From Nocardiopsis terrae (GTDB lineage: Bacteria > Actinomycetota > Actinomycetes > Streptosporangiales > Streptosporangiaceae): DNA of 64,000 nt. Positions within the stretch are counted from its first letter, which is position 1. Each line of letters starts with the position of its first letter. The stretch is from the NCBI RefSeq assembly GCF_014651695.1, contig NZ_BMXJ01000003.1, positions 461,046 to 525,045 on the forward strand, in the 5' to 3' direction. A program made the translations under genes and the position numbers. Under the pieces are notes generated by a model. That model did not search any database and was not told the origin of the DNA. It saw only the letters and a list, made by a program, of their open reading frames with translations. Positions 18,535-30,291 of the stretch are shown one piece after another.

Positions 18535-19473
18535 ATGACCACCGGGGCCATCGAGCACATCACGTTCCGCAACTCCGACATGTACTGGGACATCGCAGCG
18601 GATCTCCACTTCCCGCCGGACTTCGACGCGTCGAAGTCCTACCCGGCGATCGTTGCGGCGCATCCGATCGGAAGCTGCAAGGAGCAGACCGCCGGCAGCG
18701 TCTACGCCCCTGCACTCGCAGAGGCCGGACACGTGGTGATCGCGTTCGACGCCAGCTTCCAGGGGGCCAGTGGCGGCGTGCCACGGTTCCTGGAAGACCC
18801 GTCCCAGCGGATCCAGGACTTCAGCCGCGTCGTCGACCACCTCGTCACGCTGCCGTATGTCGACGAGGACCGCATCGGTGTGCTCGGCGTCTGCGGCGGC
18901 GGTGGGTACACGCTGGCCGCGGCGAAGACCGAGAAGCGTTTCAACGCCGTCGTGTCGATCACCGGGGTGAACTTCGGCCGCATGCAGCGCGACCTGGCCC
19001 GACAGAACGGCGGGGTCCGACAGGCGCTCGAGGGCATCGCCCAGCAGCGCACGGCTGAGGCCCGCGGGACGGAGAGCGCGGTCAACGGCTTCCTGCCCGA
19101 GACGGCCGAGGCGGCGAAGCAGACCGGGGACATCGACATCATCGAAGCCTTCGACTACTACCGGACCCATCGGGGCCGGGCCGAGAACGGCTGTGTGCTC
19201 TTCGAGGCTGCGCACGGCACGACCGCACTGGGGTGGGACGCGTTCCATCTGGCTGATGAGCTTCTGGACCAGCCCCTGCTGATCGTGGTCGGCGACAGGC
19301 AGGGCGCGTTCGGCGCCTACCGCGACGGCCACGAGATCTACGAGAGGGCCGCTTCTGCGGACAAGCAGCTTCTCGAGCTCGGGAACGTCTCCCACTACGA
19401 CCTCTACGACCGCCCCAACGGGGCAGGAGAGGCCCTGAAGAGGGTCGTTCCGTTCTTCGCCGAAAAGCTCTGA
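18535..19473 (+). CDS. Alpha/beta hydrolase with Cys nucleophile elbow
   Basis: 312 residues from ATG 18535 (GAGGGGG upstream). Alpha/beta-hydrolase core: YPAIVAAHPIGSCKEQ, AFDASFQGASGG, RIGVLGVCGGGGYTLAAA. The elbow reads G-V-C-G-G, with Cys in place of Ser, as in dienelactone-hydrolase-like and YcjY-like proteins. A catalytic His fits SHYDLYD near the C-terminus. The substrate is unknown; its MmyB neighbour points to a lipid-like or toxic small molecule. Confidence 0.88.
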   Translation: MTTGAIEHITFRNSDMYWDIAADLHFPPDFDASKSYPAIVAAHPIGSCKEQTAGSVYAPALAEAGHVVIAFDASFQGASGGVPRFLEDPSQRIQDFSRVVDHLVTLPYVDEDRIGVLGVCGGGGYTLAAAKTEKRFNAVVSITGVNFGRMQRDLARQNGGVRQALEGIAQQRTAEARGTESAVNGFLPETAEAAKQTGDIDIIEAFDYYRTHRGRAENGCVLFEAAHGTTALGWDAFHLADELLDQPLLIVVGDRQGAFGAYRDGHEIYERAASADKQLLELGNVSHYDLYDRPNGAGEALKRVVPFFAEKL

Positions 19474-19643
19474 CCTTCACAGGCCGGAACCAGGCCAGGA
19501 CAGAGGCCGACCATCAGGCACTCACCCGGGTCGGTCCTTGTCCTGCCCCCCGTGCCGGAGATCCACAGTTCTGCGCGACATCCGGGCTTGCTCGGACCGG
19601 TAGGGAGCGAGCAGGACAGGCAGCCCCGGGTCAGGGGCGCTGG

Positions 19644-20618
19644 TCAGAGCTGGCGGGCCGCCTCGCGCAGGGAGGGCCTGCGACGGGCTCCGTCCAGCAG
19701 GCGGGCGGCATGGTCGAGTATGCGTCGGGTGCGCACCGAGGCCACCTCTCCCCGGTGGGGCAGGACGTCGCGCACCAGTACGGTCTCGGCCTCGTCCCAG
19801 GAACGGGCCTTGGCCAGCGCACACAGCAGGCTCGCCCGGTAGACGGCGATCGATCGTCCGCGGTTCGGGGTCCCCTGGCAGGCGGCGTGGAAGAGTTCGG
19901 CGGCCTGCCCCCAGTCCCCGGCGTCGACCCGGATCATGGCGTGGTGCCAGCTGATCTCCGCCTCGGTCAGCCACCACGCCCATGCCGGATCCTCCGGTCG
20001 GGTTCCGTCCAGGTGGCGAGCGCGTGTGTGGCGTATCAGGAGTCGGGCGCGGGCGTGTTCGCCTGACTGGGCGGCGGCTCGCGCGGCCCGGAGGGTGAAC
20101 AGGGCGGCCACACTCCCCCGGGCACCGCCGGAGAGGGCGGTGTCGCAGATCCGTGCGGCCTCGGCCGGTCGTCGGAGGTGGACGTCCTGCATGGCCAGTT
20201 GGCTGAGTACGAAGTACTCCATGGACCGGTCCCCGGCCGCCCGGGCGAGCTGCAGGGCCGTCACGCTCATCCGTCTGGACAGGTCCTGGTGTTCGGAGTC
20301 GAAGGCGATCCACCCGGCGACCTGGTGTGCCTCCGAGGCGGCTGCCAGGACGTCCCTGTGGTCGGCGAACCCTGCCGCGAGGGCGCGGCGCGCCAGTGCG
20401 GCTGCCCCGGCCGCCGTGTCCACCACGTCGCGGGCACCGAAACGGGTGTCCAGGGCGATGATGCGCGCACTCGTGGCCCGCACCGCGACGGTCGTGTTCT
20501 CGGCTCCGCCTTTGCCGAGAAGGCCAGGGGTGCTGGCCCGGGCGGGGCCGGTGTCCGGCCTTCCGGTCAACTGGGGCTGTCCGTGTTCACCGGGACTGAC
20601 GGGGGTTTCGAAGGACAT
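19644..20618 (-). CDS. TPR-type helical protein, HTH-less regulator relative
   Basis: 324 residues from ATG 20618. Helical repeats: EAHQVAGWIAFDSEHQDLS, MEYFVLSQLAMQDVHL, RAARAAAQSGEHARARLLI, WGQAAELFHAACQGTPNRG, RASLLCALAKARSWDEA. This resembles the C-terminal TPR half of actinomycete XRE/TPR regulators, but no DNA-binding domain precedes it; about 50 low-complexity Gly/Pro/Thr-rich residues stand there instead. It may be a stand-alone partner protein or a truncated regulator. The 5' end faces the structured-RNA region at 20.7-21.3 kb, so the two are transcribed divergently. Confidence 0.75.
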   Translation of the reverse strand: MSFETPVSPGEHGQPQLTGRPDTGPARASTPGLLGKGGAENTTVAVRATSARIIALDTRFGARDVVDTAAGAAALARRALAAGFADHRDVLAAASEAHQVAGWIAFDSEHQDLSRRMSVTALQLARAAGDRSMEYFVLSQLAMQDVHLRRPAEAARICDTALSGGARGSVAALFTLRAARAAAQSGEHARARLLIRHTRARHLDGTRPEDPAWAWWLTEAEISWHHAMIRVDAGDWGQAAELFHAACQGTPNRGRSIAVYRASLLCALAKARSWDEAETVLVRDVLPHRGEVASVRTRRILDHAARLLDGARRRPSLREAARQL

Positions 20619-20718
20619 GATCGGTCTCTCTCCACAGTGAAATGTCCCCAACCGCCCCCTCTGGCGGCCAGCTCGGATACCTCATCGCGGGACACGAAAA
20701 AATCTATAGCGGCCACTG

Positions 20719-20747
20719 TAGACATCCCCATGGGGTGCTGTTAGATT
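20719..20747 (+). promoter_or_regulatory. Candidate sigma70-type promoter for structured RNA
   Basis: TAGACA (20719-20724), 17-bp spacer containing the palindrome CCCCATGGGG, then TAGATT (20742-20747). Transcription would start near 20754 and run into the tandem modules. It is in the most AT-rich part of the gap. Predicted by eye only. Confidence 0.45.
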
Positions 20748-20818
20748 TCCTGTCGTAGGAACAGAGATCCACCAGCATGACCACCGGATACGCCGGTGGG
20801 AGCAGGACAGAAGTACCG

Positions 20819-21046
20819 CAGGACCGGTCCTCCGCCCGCACGGGGAGGACCGTGCAACAAGGAAGAGAGCAGGACGGCTCGACCAGCGTGCACGTGCTTC
20901 AAGACGCTGGGGGCCGGTAGGACCGCAGTACGCATCACCGCAGGACGGAGTCCCGCCCGCACGGGGGACGCCGAGCAGGACGAAAGGCGCAGTAAGGCTT
21001 GACCGGCGCATGGTTGTAGGCGCCGGGGGCCGGTAGCACCGTAGTA
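20819..21046 (+). repeat. Two tandem RNA modules of about 116-121 bp
   Basis: Copy 1 is 20819-20930 and copy 2 is 20940-21046. Both start with GCAGGAC, carry the identical apical loop GCCCGCACGG on different stems, then AGCAGGACG, a C(T/C)(T/C)GACC box, a 7-bp stem, and finish with GGGCCGGTAG(G/C)ACCG(C/T)AGTA. The 7-bp stem differs at two base pairs, both compensated (A-U to G-C, U-A to C-G). Conserved loops on changed stems point to an RNA, not to a DNA or protein repeat. Confidence 0.75.
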
Positions 21047-21249
21047 GTGAGAAGTGCACGAACTGAGATCGAGAGGAGTAGTTGCCATCAGGATCGCCTG
21101 GGCGCGCGAGAACACAGCCCGGGTACCGCAGGCCCCGGTTCGGAAGAAGGTGGTCCACGGTCACACAACCGCGATCCCCGCTATCCCGTCCCAGCTTGAC
21201 CCCGGGAAGCGGAAGACCGGCAGCGGCCGGTAGGTGGTAATGAACTCTC

Positions 21250-21279
21250 GGGCCCCAGCGCCAAGCGGCGCTGGGGCCC
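21250..21279 (+). terminator. Strong hairpin ending the structured RNA
   Basis: Perfect 12-bp stem GGGCCCCAGCGC/GCGCTGGGGCCC with 6-nt loop CAAGCG, 33 bp before the TTG start of the MerR-like gene. It is either the terminator of the upstream RNA or an attenuator controlling read-through into the regulator gene. Confidence 0.7.
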
Positions 21280-21311
21280 TCGACGTGCGATCAGGAGAGA
21301 AAGAGAAACGC

Positions 21312-21632
21312 TTGTCCCGTCCCGCAACCGGTGACCAGTTCGACGATGACGACTACCCCGCCTACACGGTGGGCAACGCCGCGGAGATGCTCGGCACCAC
21401 GCCGGCGTTCCTGCGCGCACTGGGTGAGGCCCGGCTGATCGAGCCGCTGCGCTCGGAGGGCGGACACCGCCGTTACTCCCGCTACCAGCTCAGGATCGCC
21501 GCCCGGGCGCGTGAACTCGTGGACGAGGGCACCCAGATCGAGGCCGCGTGCAGGATCATCATCCTGGAGGACCAGCTGGAGGAGGCCAAGCGCATCAACG
21601 AGGAACTGCGCACCGCCGACCCGCCCGACTGA
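21312..21632 (+). CDS. MerR-like small HTH regulator
   Basis: 106 residues from TTG 21312 (AGGAGAGAAAGAG upstream). After an acidic start (QFDDDDY) comes a MerR winged helix: YTVGNAAEMLGTTPAFLRAL, GEARLIEPLRSEGGHRRYS, then a coiled-coil helix (AACRIIILEDQLEEAKRIN). There is no C-terminal sensor domain and no metal-binding Cys. ATG 21234 would put the strong hairpin inside the coding region and is unlikely. The gene directly follows the structured RNA, which may regulate it or be regulated by it. Confidence 0.88.
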   Translation: MSRPATGDQFDDDDYPAYTVGNAAEMLGTTPAFLRALGEARLIEPLRSEGGHRRYSRYQLRIAARARELVDEGTQIEAACRIIILEDQLEEAKRINEELRTADPPD

Positions 21633-21722
21633 GGGCGCACCGCCCGGACCCGGAGACCAGCCCAAGCCGTCTTCCGGGAGGCCTCTTCCTGGCGTGGAGT
21701 GCGGCAGGGCCGACACCGGAAC

Positions 21723-21748
21723 CGCTCGGGCCCGTGCAGGCCCGAGCG
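21723..21748. terminator. Bidirectional terminator
   Basis: Perfect 10-bp stem CGCTCGGGCC/GGCCCGAGCG with loop CGTGCA, between the convergent MerR-like gene (plus) and DinB-like gene (minus). Confidence 0.7.
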
Positions 21749-21752
21749 CTGG

Positions 21753-22259
21753 CTACTCCCCCGTGGCTCCGTCGATCCGCTCCCGAATGAGGTCGGCGTG
21801 GCCGTTGTGGCGGGCGTACTCCTCGATCATGTGCACCAGGATCCAGCGGTACGAGCAGTCCTCGCCGTGCCGTTGGGCCTTGCCCACCGCGTCCAGCGGC
21901 AACCCCTCAGACACCTCGCGGGCGTGCCCGATCTCGGCCCGCCACAGCGCGAAGGCCTCCTCGGGCGAGGCGGCATCCACGTCCAGGAAGTCACCGTCGG
22001 GGTTGTCGGGGGTCTTGACCGGGGAGCGGCACTCCTCCCCGTTGAGGACGACGCGGAACCACATGTGCTCCACGTGGGCCATGTGCCGGACCAGGCCCAG
22101 CAGGGACATCGGCGAGGGCGGTGCGGAGCGTTCGCGTAGCTGCGGAGCGGACAGGCCCTGGCACTTGACCGCCAGGGTCTGGCGGTGCCAGTCCAGCCAG
22201 TTGTTCAGCATCGTGCGCTCGTCGGCGATGAAGGGCGGATCGGTTCGGGCGTCGTTCAT
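21753..22259 (-). CDS. DinB superfamily (DUF664) protein
   Basis: 168 residues from ATG 22259. The four-helix DinB/YfiT fold is seen: ADERTMLNNWLDWHRQTLAV, SLLGLVRHMAHVEHMWFRVV, and WILVHMIEEYARHNGHADLI. The His residues in RHMAHVEH and RHNGHAD fit the three-His metal site. Relatives include thiol-S-transferases for mycothiol or bacillithiol. A mycothiol-linked role is plausible in an actinomycete but is inference. Confidence 0.9.
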   Translation of the reverse strand: MNDARTDPPFIADERTMLNNWLDWHRQTLAVKCQGLSAPQLRERSAPPSPMSLLGLVRHMAHVEHMWFRVVLNGEECRSPVKTPDNPDGDFLDVDAASPEEAFALWRAEIGHAREVSEGLPLDAVGKAQRHGEDCSYRWILVHMIEEYARHNGHADLIRERIDGATGE

Positions 22260-22566
22260 GAGCCGTGACCCTAGGGCCCCGCTCCGCTCCGGGCAACGGG
22301 TTTCTCGGCAACGGGTCTCCCGCTCCCCCCCGCCCGCGGCGACACCGGTCGTCGTCGGTGGGCGCACCGAACCGGCTCCGAGGTGTACCTTCGCCCCAGA
22401 CGGCGGCATGGTCCCGGGCGGCGGGGCCGACCACGAGCTCCCCCCCCGGGTACGGCGGTGGCCGCGGCAACGGTCTTCGGCGCGCCTGGCCTGACAGCGG
22501 GTGGGGAGACCGGCCCCTGACCGGGGAGTGGGACACGGCCCACGGTTTCGAGGAAGGAGCGCACAC
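22260..22566. other. 307-bp intergenic region, nothing recognised
   Basis: It lies between divergent genes (DinB-like minus, hypothetical plus) and must hold both promoters. No clear operator, RNA or small gene was found. A 17-bp Pro/Gly-rich GC stretch with C7 runs lies near 22325-22450. Confidence 0.4.
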
Positions 22567-22911
22567 ATGAGCGACCGGATCCGCACCTTCGAGGTCATCG
22601 TGTCCGGTTACGCCGACTTCGAGGAGGTGATGGCGGCCAACAGCCGTGTGGCACTGCTGCTGTGCCCCGAGCCCGACCACTCCGGCCCCTGCGAGGTCCC
22701 CTGGAGTCTGGCCGCGCGCACCGAGCCCGAGGAGGAGTACCCCACGGGCACGGGGGAGAGCGTGGTCGCGGCCATCTGCGCCACCCCGGAAAGGGCCGAA
22801 CGGACGGCCGAGAGTATCGGCGCGCTGCTGGGGCGTCCCGCCCGCCTCGTGGAGGCCGACCACGGGGAGCTGCTCGATCAGTACCGGGCCGAGCGCGGTC
22901 TGACGGACTGA
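22567..22911 (+). CDS. Conserved hypothetical protein (114 aa)
   Basis: 114 residues from ATG 22567 (AAGGAG upstream). Acidic, soluble, no signal peptide or membrane span. Segments FEVIVSGYADFEEVMAANSRV, LCPEPDHSGPCEVPW and TPERAERTAESIGALLGRP suggest a small alpha/beta fold. The CP-x5-HSGPCEVPW cluster has two Cys and one His and could be redox-active or metal-binding. I do not recognise the family. Upstream of the aldo/keto reductase in the same direction (118 bp gap). Confidence 0.75.
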   Translation: MSDRIRTFEVIVSGYADFEEVMAANSRVALLLCPEPDHSGPCEVPWSLAARTEPEEEYPTGTGESVVAAICATPERAERTAESIGALLGRPARLVEADHGELLDQYRAERGLTD

Positions 22912-23029
22912 CCTCGCGTGCAGCTGACCAGCCGCACGGGCCGGTCGGCGGCACCTGGACCGCCACCGAATGCGGTCCGGGGCCAAAGGCCCGACTGGGA
23001 GCGATTCCAGAGGGCCTAGGATCACGTGC

Positions 23030-24004
23030 ATGGACACACGTGTACTCGGTACCATCGCCGACGTCGGCGCCGTGGGCTTCGGTGCCTGGCAGATCGGCTC
23101 CGCCTGGGGCGAGGTCAGCGAACCAGACGCCATGAGCGCCCTGCACACGGCGGTGGAGGAGGGCGTCACCTTCATCGACACCGCTGACGTCTACGGCGAC
23201 GGGCGCAGCGAACGGCTCGTCGGACAGCTCCTCAAGGAGCACCCCCATCTGACCGTGGCCACCAAGATGGGCCGTCGCATGGCCCAGGAGCCCGCCCACT
23301 ACAACTCGGGCAACTTCCGGGCCTGGAACGACGACTCACGCCGCAACCTGGGTGTGGACACCGTCGATCTCGTCCAGTTGCACTGTCCGCCCTCGACCGT
23401 CATCGACAGCGACGCCGTCTTCGACGACCTGGACGCCATGGTCGACGAGGGCCGCATACGCGCCTACGGGGTGTCGGTCGAGACCTGCGACCAGGCCCTG
23501 GCCGCCATCGCCCGACCGAACCTGGCAAGCGTCCAGATCATCCTCAACGCCTTCCGCCACAAGCCCCTGGAGCGCGTTCTGCCCGCAGCCAGGGAGGCCG
23601 GGGTCGGTGTCATCGCGCGCGTCCCCCTGGCCAGCGGTCTGCTGTCGGGCAAGTTCACCGCCGAGAGCCGGTTCGGCCAGGACGACCACCGCAACTTCAA
23701 CCGCCACGGTGAGGCCTTCGACCGCGGCGAGACCTTCTCGGGCATCGACTACGGAACCGGGCTGGAGGCCGTGGAGCGCCTGCGCCCGCTGGTCCCCGAG
23801 GGCGCCACCATGGCCCAGTTCGCGCTGCGCTGGATCCTGGACCAGGACGGGGTGAGCGTGGTCATCCCGGGCGCCCGCAACGCCGAGCAGGCCCGCGGCA
23901 ACGCCGCCGCCGCGCAGTTGCCTCCGCTGGACGCCAAGACCCACGCGCAGGTGCGCGAGGTCTACGACGAGCTCATCCGCCCCCAGGTCCACCACCTGTG
24001 GTGA
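23030..24004 (+). CDS. Aldo/keto reductase
   Basis: 324 residues. TIM-barrel AKR with the tetrad visible: Asp and Tyr in FIDTADVYGDG, Lys in VATKMGRR, His in VQLHCPP. The C-terminal NADPH-binding segment is VVIPGARNAEQARGN. It reduces aldehydes or ketones with NADPH; the substrate is unknown. It ends 65 bp before the bidirectional terminator shared with gdhA. Confidence 0.93.
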   Translation: MDTRVLGTIADVGAVGFGAWQIGSAWGEVSEPDAMSALHTAVEEGVTFIDTADVYGDGRSERLVGQLLKEHPHLTVATKMGRRMAQEPAHYNSGNFRAWNDDSRRNLGVDTVDLVQLHCPPSTVIDSDAVFDDLDAMVDEGRIRAYGVSVETCDQALAAIARPNLASVQIILNAFRHKPLERVLPAAREAGVGVIARVPLASGLLSGKFTAESRFGQDDHRNFNRHGEAFDRGETFSGIDYGTGLEAVERLRPLVPEGATMAQFALRWILDQDGVSVVIPGARNAEQARGNAAAAQLPPLDAKTHAQVREVYDELIRPQVHHLW

Positions 24005-24068
24005 GATGACCCCTGCTTCACCCGGCGGGCCGGGGCCGACAGAGCGCGCCGGCCCCAGCCCGGGCCAA

Positions 24069-24098
24069 GTTCTCGGGGCCCCGCGGGGCCCCGAGAAC
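24069..24098. terminator. Bidirectional terminator between AKR and gdhA
   Basis: 30-bp perfect palindrome: arms GTTCTCGGGGCCCC/GGGGCCCCGAGAAC with centre GC, between convergent stops at 24004 and 24104. Confidence 0.85.
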
Positions 24099-24103
24099 AC
24101 CGG

Positions 24104-28122
<4,019 letters not shown>

Positions 28123-28124
28123 GC

Positions 28125-28609
28125 CGCACGCCCTACAGGACGCGGTACTCGCGGGGATCCACGAGACGGTGTTCCCGGGCGACCCCGTCCATGACACGGA
28201 GCTGCCCGCCCGGGACCGACTGGTCGCCTGCCTGCGGCAGCTCCTCGCGCCCGCCGGGACCGGGGAGGAGGCGAGGAAGACCTGGGCCACGATGCACGAG
28301 ACGTACTTCGCCCGGGAGCCGACCGAGGAAGCACGGCAGGCCTACCTGGTCATCGAACGCCGGATGCGGCACCGTGTGGAGCACTGGCTGTCGGTCCTGG
28401 GCGACGAGGGGGCGCTGCCCCGCGGTGACAACGCCCAACGCGCGGAGTTCCTGCTCACCCTCGTCAACGGCCTCATGTTGGAGCGGTCCCTCCCGGGCGC
28501 GGAGGCCCTTCTCACGTCCGAGACCGCGCCCCTCTTCGCCGCCGCCGACAGCGTTCTGCGCGGTTGGGACCCGTGCGCCGTGCGTCACGTGAGCCGCCCG
28601 CAGGTGTGA
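28125..28609 (+). pseudogene. TetR regulator lacking its DNA-binding half
   Basis: The frame reads LQDAVLAGIHETVFPGDPVH, DRLVACLRQLLAPAG, AEFLLTLVNGLMLERSLPG and ends at TGA 28609. This is the C-terminal ligand-binding domain of a TetR protein of about 200 residues; the HTH is absent. The open frame extends upstream through antisense DUF418 sequence but without any TetR similarity. It is a remnant joined head-to-head with the DUF418 remnant. Confidence 0.7.
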
Positions 28610-28670
28610 GTGCGGGCCTTTCTCGCCGTGCCCGCCCCGACGTCGGGGACCGTCGCCAGCCTGAACCGGC

Positions 28671-28706
28671 GTGAGCGCAGCCGGGCCGACCCCCGGCTGC
28701 GCTCAC
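28671..28706 (+). terminator. Strong hairpin terminator
   Basis: Perfect 15-bp stem GTGAGCGCAGCCGGG/CCCGGCTGCGCTCAC with 6-nt loop, 62 bp after the truncated TetR stop and before the phosphotransferase gene. Confidence 0.8.
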
Positions 28707-28853
28707 GACCGGATGGTTGAGCGGCAGACTGGACGGGTGCGAGAGCACCTTCGTAAGGCAGGAGCGGGGCTCCTTCGGCGCCGATGGGACGGTGCACGGT
28801 ACCGGCGGGTTCTCGCGCAACTTCAGGGATTTTCGAGGGAGTCGACACCGGAT

Positions 28854-29678
28854 ATGACCGCCAACCCCCAGAACGGGGACCAGGACCGGCCGTTGAGCGG
28901 CGGCATGATGAACACCGTCATCCGCCGTGGTGACCGGGTCCTGCGCACTGCCCCGCCCCAGGCCCCCGCCTTGCAGGCCTTCCTGGCGGCCCTGGCCGGA
29001 AGCGGGTTCGAGGGCGCTCCCCGCCCGTTGGCCCTGCACGGCGACGGCACCGAGGAACTCACCTTCGTCGAGGGCGACGTGGCCGTGCCGCCCTTCCCGG
29101 ACTGGTCCGCCCGGGACCGGGTGGTGACCGCCTCGGCCCGCCTGCTGCGCCGCTACCACGACGCCGCCGCCCGTACCCCCTTCGACCCCGACGCGAACTG
29201 GCCCACGCACCTGAGTGACCCCGAAGGCGGCACCCTGCTGTGCCACAACGACCCCTGCCTGGAGAACCTGGTCTTCCGCGGCGGTGAGGCCGTCGCCCTG
29301 ATCGACTTCGACCTGGCCGCCCCGGGCCGCCCCGTGTGGGACCTGGCCGCCCTGGCCTTCTACCTGGGGCCGACCCTGCCCCCGGAGGCGCTCGCCGACA
29401 CGGAGTTCGCCGGGGCCGACGTGCTGCGCCGTCTGCGCCTGCTCGCCGACGGCTACGGCATGACCCCCGAGGACCGACTGCTCCTACCCGAGGCCATCGA
29501 CCAGTACGACGAGGCCTCCCAGGCCTTCGTCAAGGGCATGGTCGAGCGGGGCGAACCCCTGTTCGTCCAGGAGGTGGAACGGGTGGGCGGACGGGCCGAA
29601 TGGGAGCGCCGCAGGGAACGCCGCAGCGCCTGGATGCGGCAACAGCGCCCCGCCTTCCTGACGGTCCTGACCGGGTAG
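28854..29678 (+). CDS. Aminoglycoside phosphotransferase-family kinase
   Basis: 274 residues from ATG 28854. The kinase core shows the catalytic loop LCHNDPCLENLVF (Brenner motif HxDxxxxN) and ALIDFDLAAPGRPVWDLA (DFD metal-binding motif). The N-lobe is compact (MNTVIRRGDRVLRTAPP). Members phosphorylate aminoglycosides, homoserine, choline or other hydroxyls; the substrate cannot be told from sequence. It stands alone, convergent with the XRE-cupin regulator. Confidence 0.88.
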   Translation: MTANPQNGDQDRPLSGGMMNTVIRRGDRVLRTAPPQAPALQAFLAALAGSGFEGAPRPLALHGDGTEELTFVEGDVAVPPFPDWSARDRVVTASARLLRRYHDAAARTPFDPDANWPTHLSDPEGGTLLCHNDPCLENLVFRGGEAVALIDFDLAAPGRPVWDLAALAFYLGPTLPPEALADTEFAGADVLRRLRLLADGYGMTPEDRLLLPEAIDQYDEASQAFVKGMVERGEPLFVQEVERVGGRAEWERRRERRSAWMRQQRPAFLTVLTG

Positions 29679-29689
29679 CCGGACCCGTC

Positions 29690-30250
29690 CTAACCCCGTC
29701 GGGTGACGGCCACCAGATAGCGACAGGGCTTCCCGGTCGGATTGCGGTACTCACAGGGCACCGGTGCACCGAGCCGGAGGCAGTCCCCCCGTTCGAGAAC
29801 GTGCTCCTCCGAACCCTCACCGAAGGCGAGCGTGCCCTCCAGTACCCAGATCTGGTGGTGGGTGAAGCTGTAGGACTCGGCCGGGTAGGCCACCCGTGCC
29901 CCGGGGGGTAGTTCGACCTCCACCAGTTCGAGCGGTCCGCCGGAAGTGGGTGAGACCGCGCGGCGGCGATAGCCGGTCTCGGGGTCGGTCCAGGTGGGTT
30001 GTTCGTCCAGCCGGGCCAGCCGGCGGTCGCCCTGTTCGGCCCGGGCGATCAGTTCGGACAGGGTGATGCCCAGGGCCCCGGACAGGCGGCCCAACAGGGA
30101 GGCGGTGGGCTGGGCGTCCCCGTTCTCGATCCGGCTGATCATGGCGCGGGAGACCCCGGAGAGTTCGGCCAGGGCGGCGCCGCTCAAGCCGCGGTCCCGG
30201 CGCAGGGCCTGCAGGGTCACGGCGAGGGCGGGGCCCAGTTCGTCGCTCAT
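29690..30250 (-). CDS. XRE regulator with cupin domain
   Basis: 186 residues from ATG 30250. HTH at about 8-62 (LQALRRDRGLSGAALAELSG, VSRAMISRIENGDAQPTASL) and a cupin at about 105-180 (VELPPGARVAYPAESYSFTHH, GDCLRLGAPVPCEYRNPTG). HTH-cupin proteins commonly repress the adjacent gene and bind small ligands. The divergent GNAT gene begins 41 bp away, with an imperfect palindrome between. Confidence 0.92.
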   Translation of the reverse strand: MSDELGPALAVTLQALRRDRGLSGAALAELSGVSRAMISRIENGDAQPTASLLGRLSGALGITLSELIARAEQGDRRLARLDEQPTWTDPETGYRRRAVSPTSGGPLELVEVELPPGARVAYPAESYSFTHHQIWVLEGTLAFGEGSEEHVLERGDCLRLGAPVPCEYRNPTGKPCRYLVAVTRRG

Positions 30251-30262
30251 GCGTTCACCATA

Positions 30263-30290
30263 GTCGACACGATCGCTTATCATGTTCAAC
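30263..30290. promoter_or_regulatory. Imperfect palindrome between XRE-cupin and GNAT genes
   Basis: GTCGACACGAT (30263-30273), 5-nt centre, ATCATGTTCAAC (30279-30290): arms match at 10 of 11 positions allowing one bulged base and C/T changes. It abuts the GNAT start at 30292, so protein binding would block that gene. Candidate site for the XRE-cupin protein. Confidence 0.45.
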
Positions 30291-30291
30291 T

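Larger units (their letters stand above)
20755..21280 (+). ncRNA. Candidate large structured RNA with tandem modules
   Basis: No protein gene fits 20619-21311. The plus strand folds into a series of local stems: CACCGG/CCGGTG (20782-20798 region), CGGTCCTCC/GGAGGACCG (20825-20852), CCAGCGT/ACGCTGG (20883-20910), GTCCC/GGGAC (20950-20969), CCGGCGC/GCGCCGG (21003-21026), and it ends at a 12-bp hairpin. The motif GCAGGAC recurs at 20802, 20819, 20870, 20940 and 20976. Two modules are related with compensatory stem changes; a third, diverged copy spans about 21124-21242. No small coding frame with a ribosome site was seen. It may be an independent ncRNA or a long leader of the MerR-like gene. I do not recognise the family. 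Confidence 0.6.

Noticed and set aside
20819-21046. Tandem repeats as a type III toxin-antitoxin RNA or CRISPR array
   Set aside because: Units are about 116-121 bp with internal stems, not 36-nt antitoxin repeats or short repeat-spacer units, and neither neighbour is a ToxN-like nuclease or Cas protein. No reverse transcriptase is present, so a retron is also unsupported.
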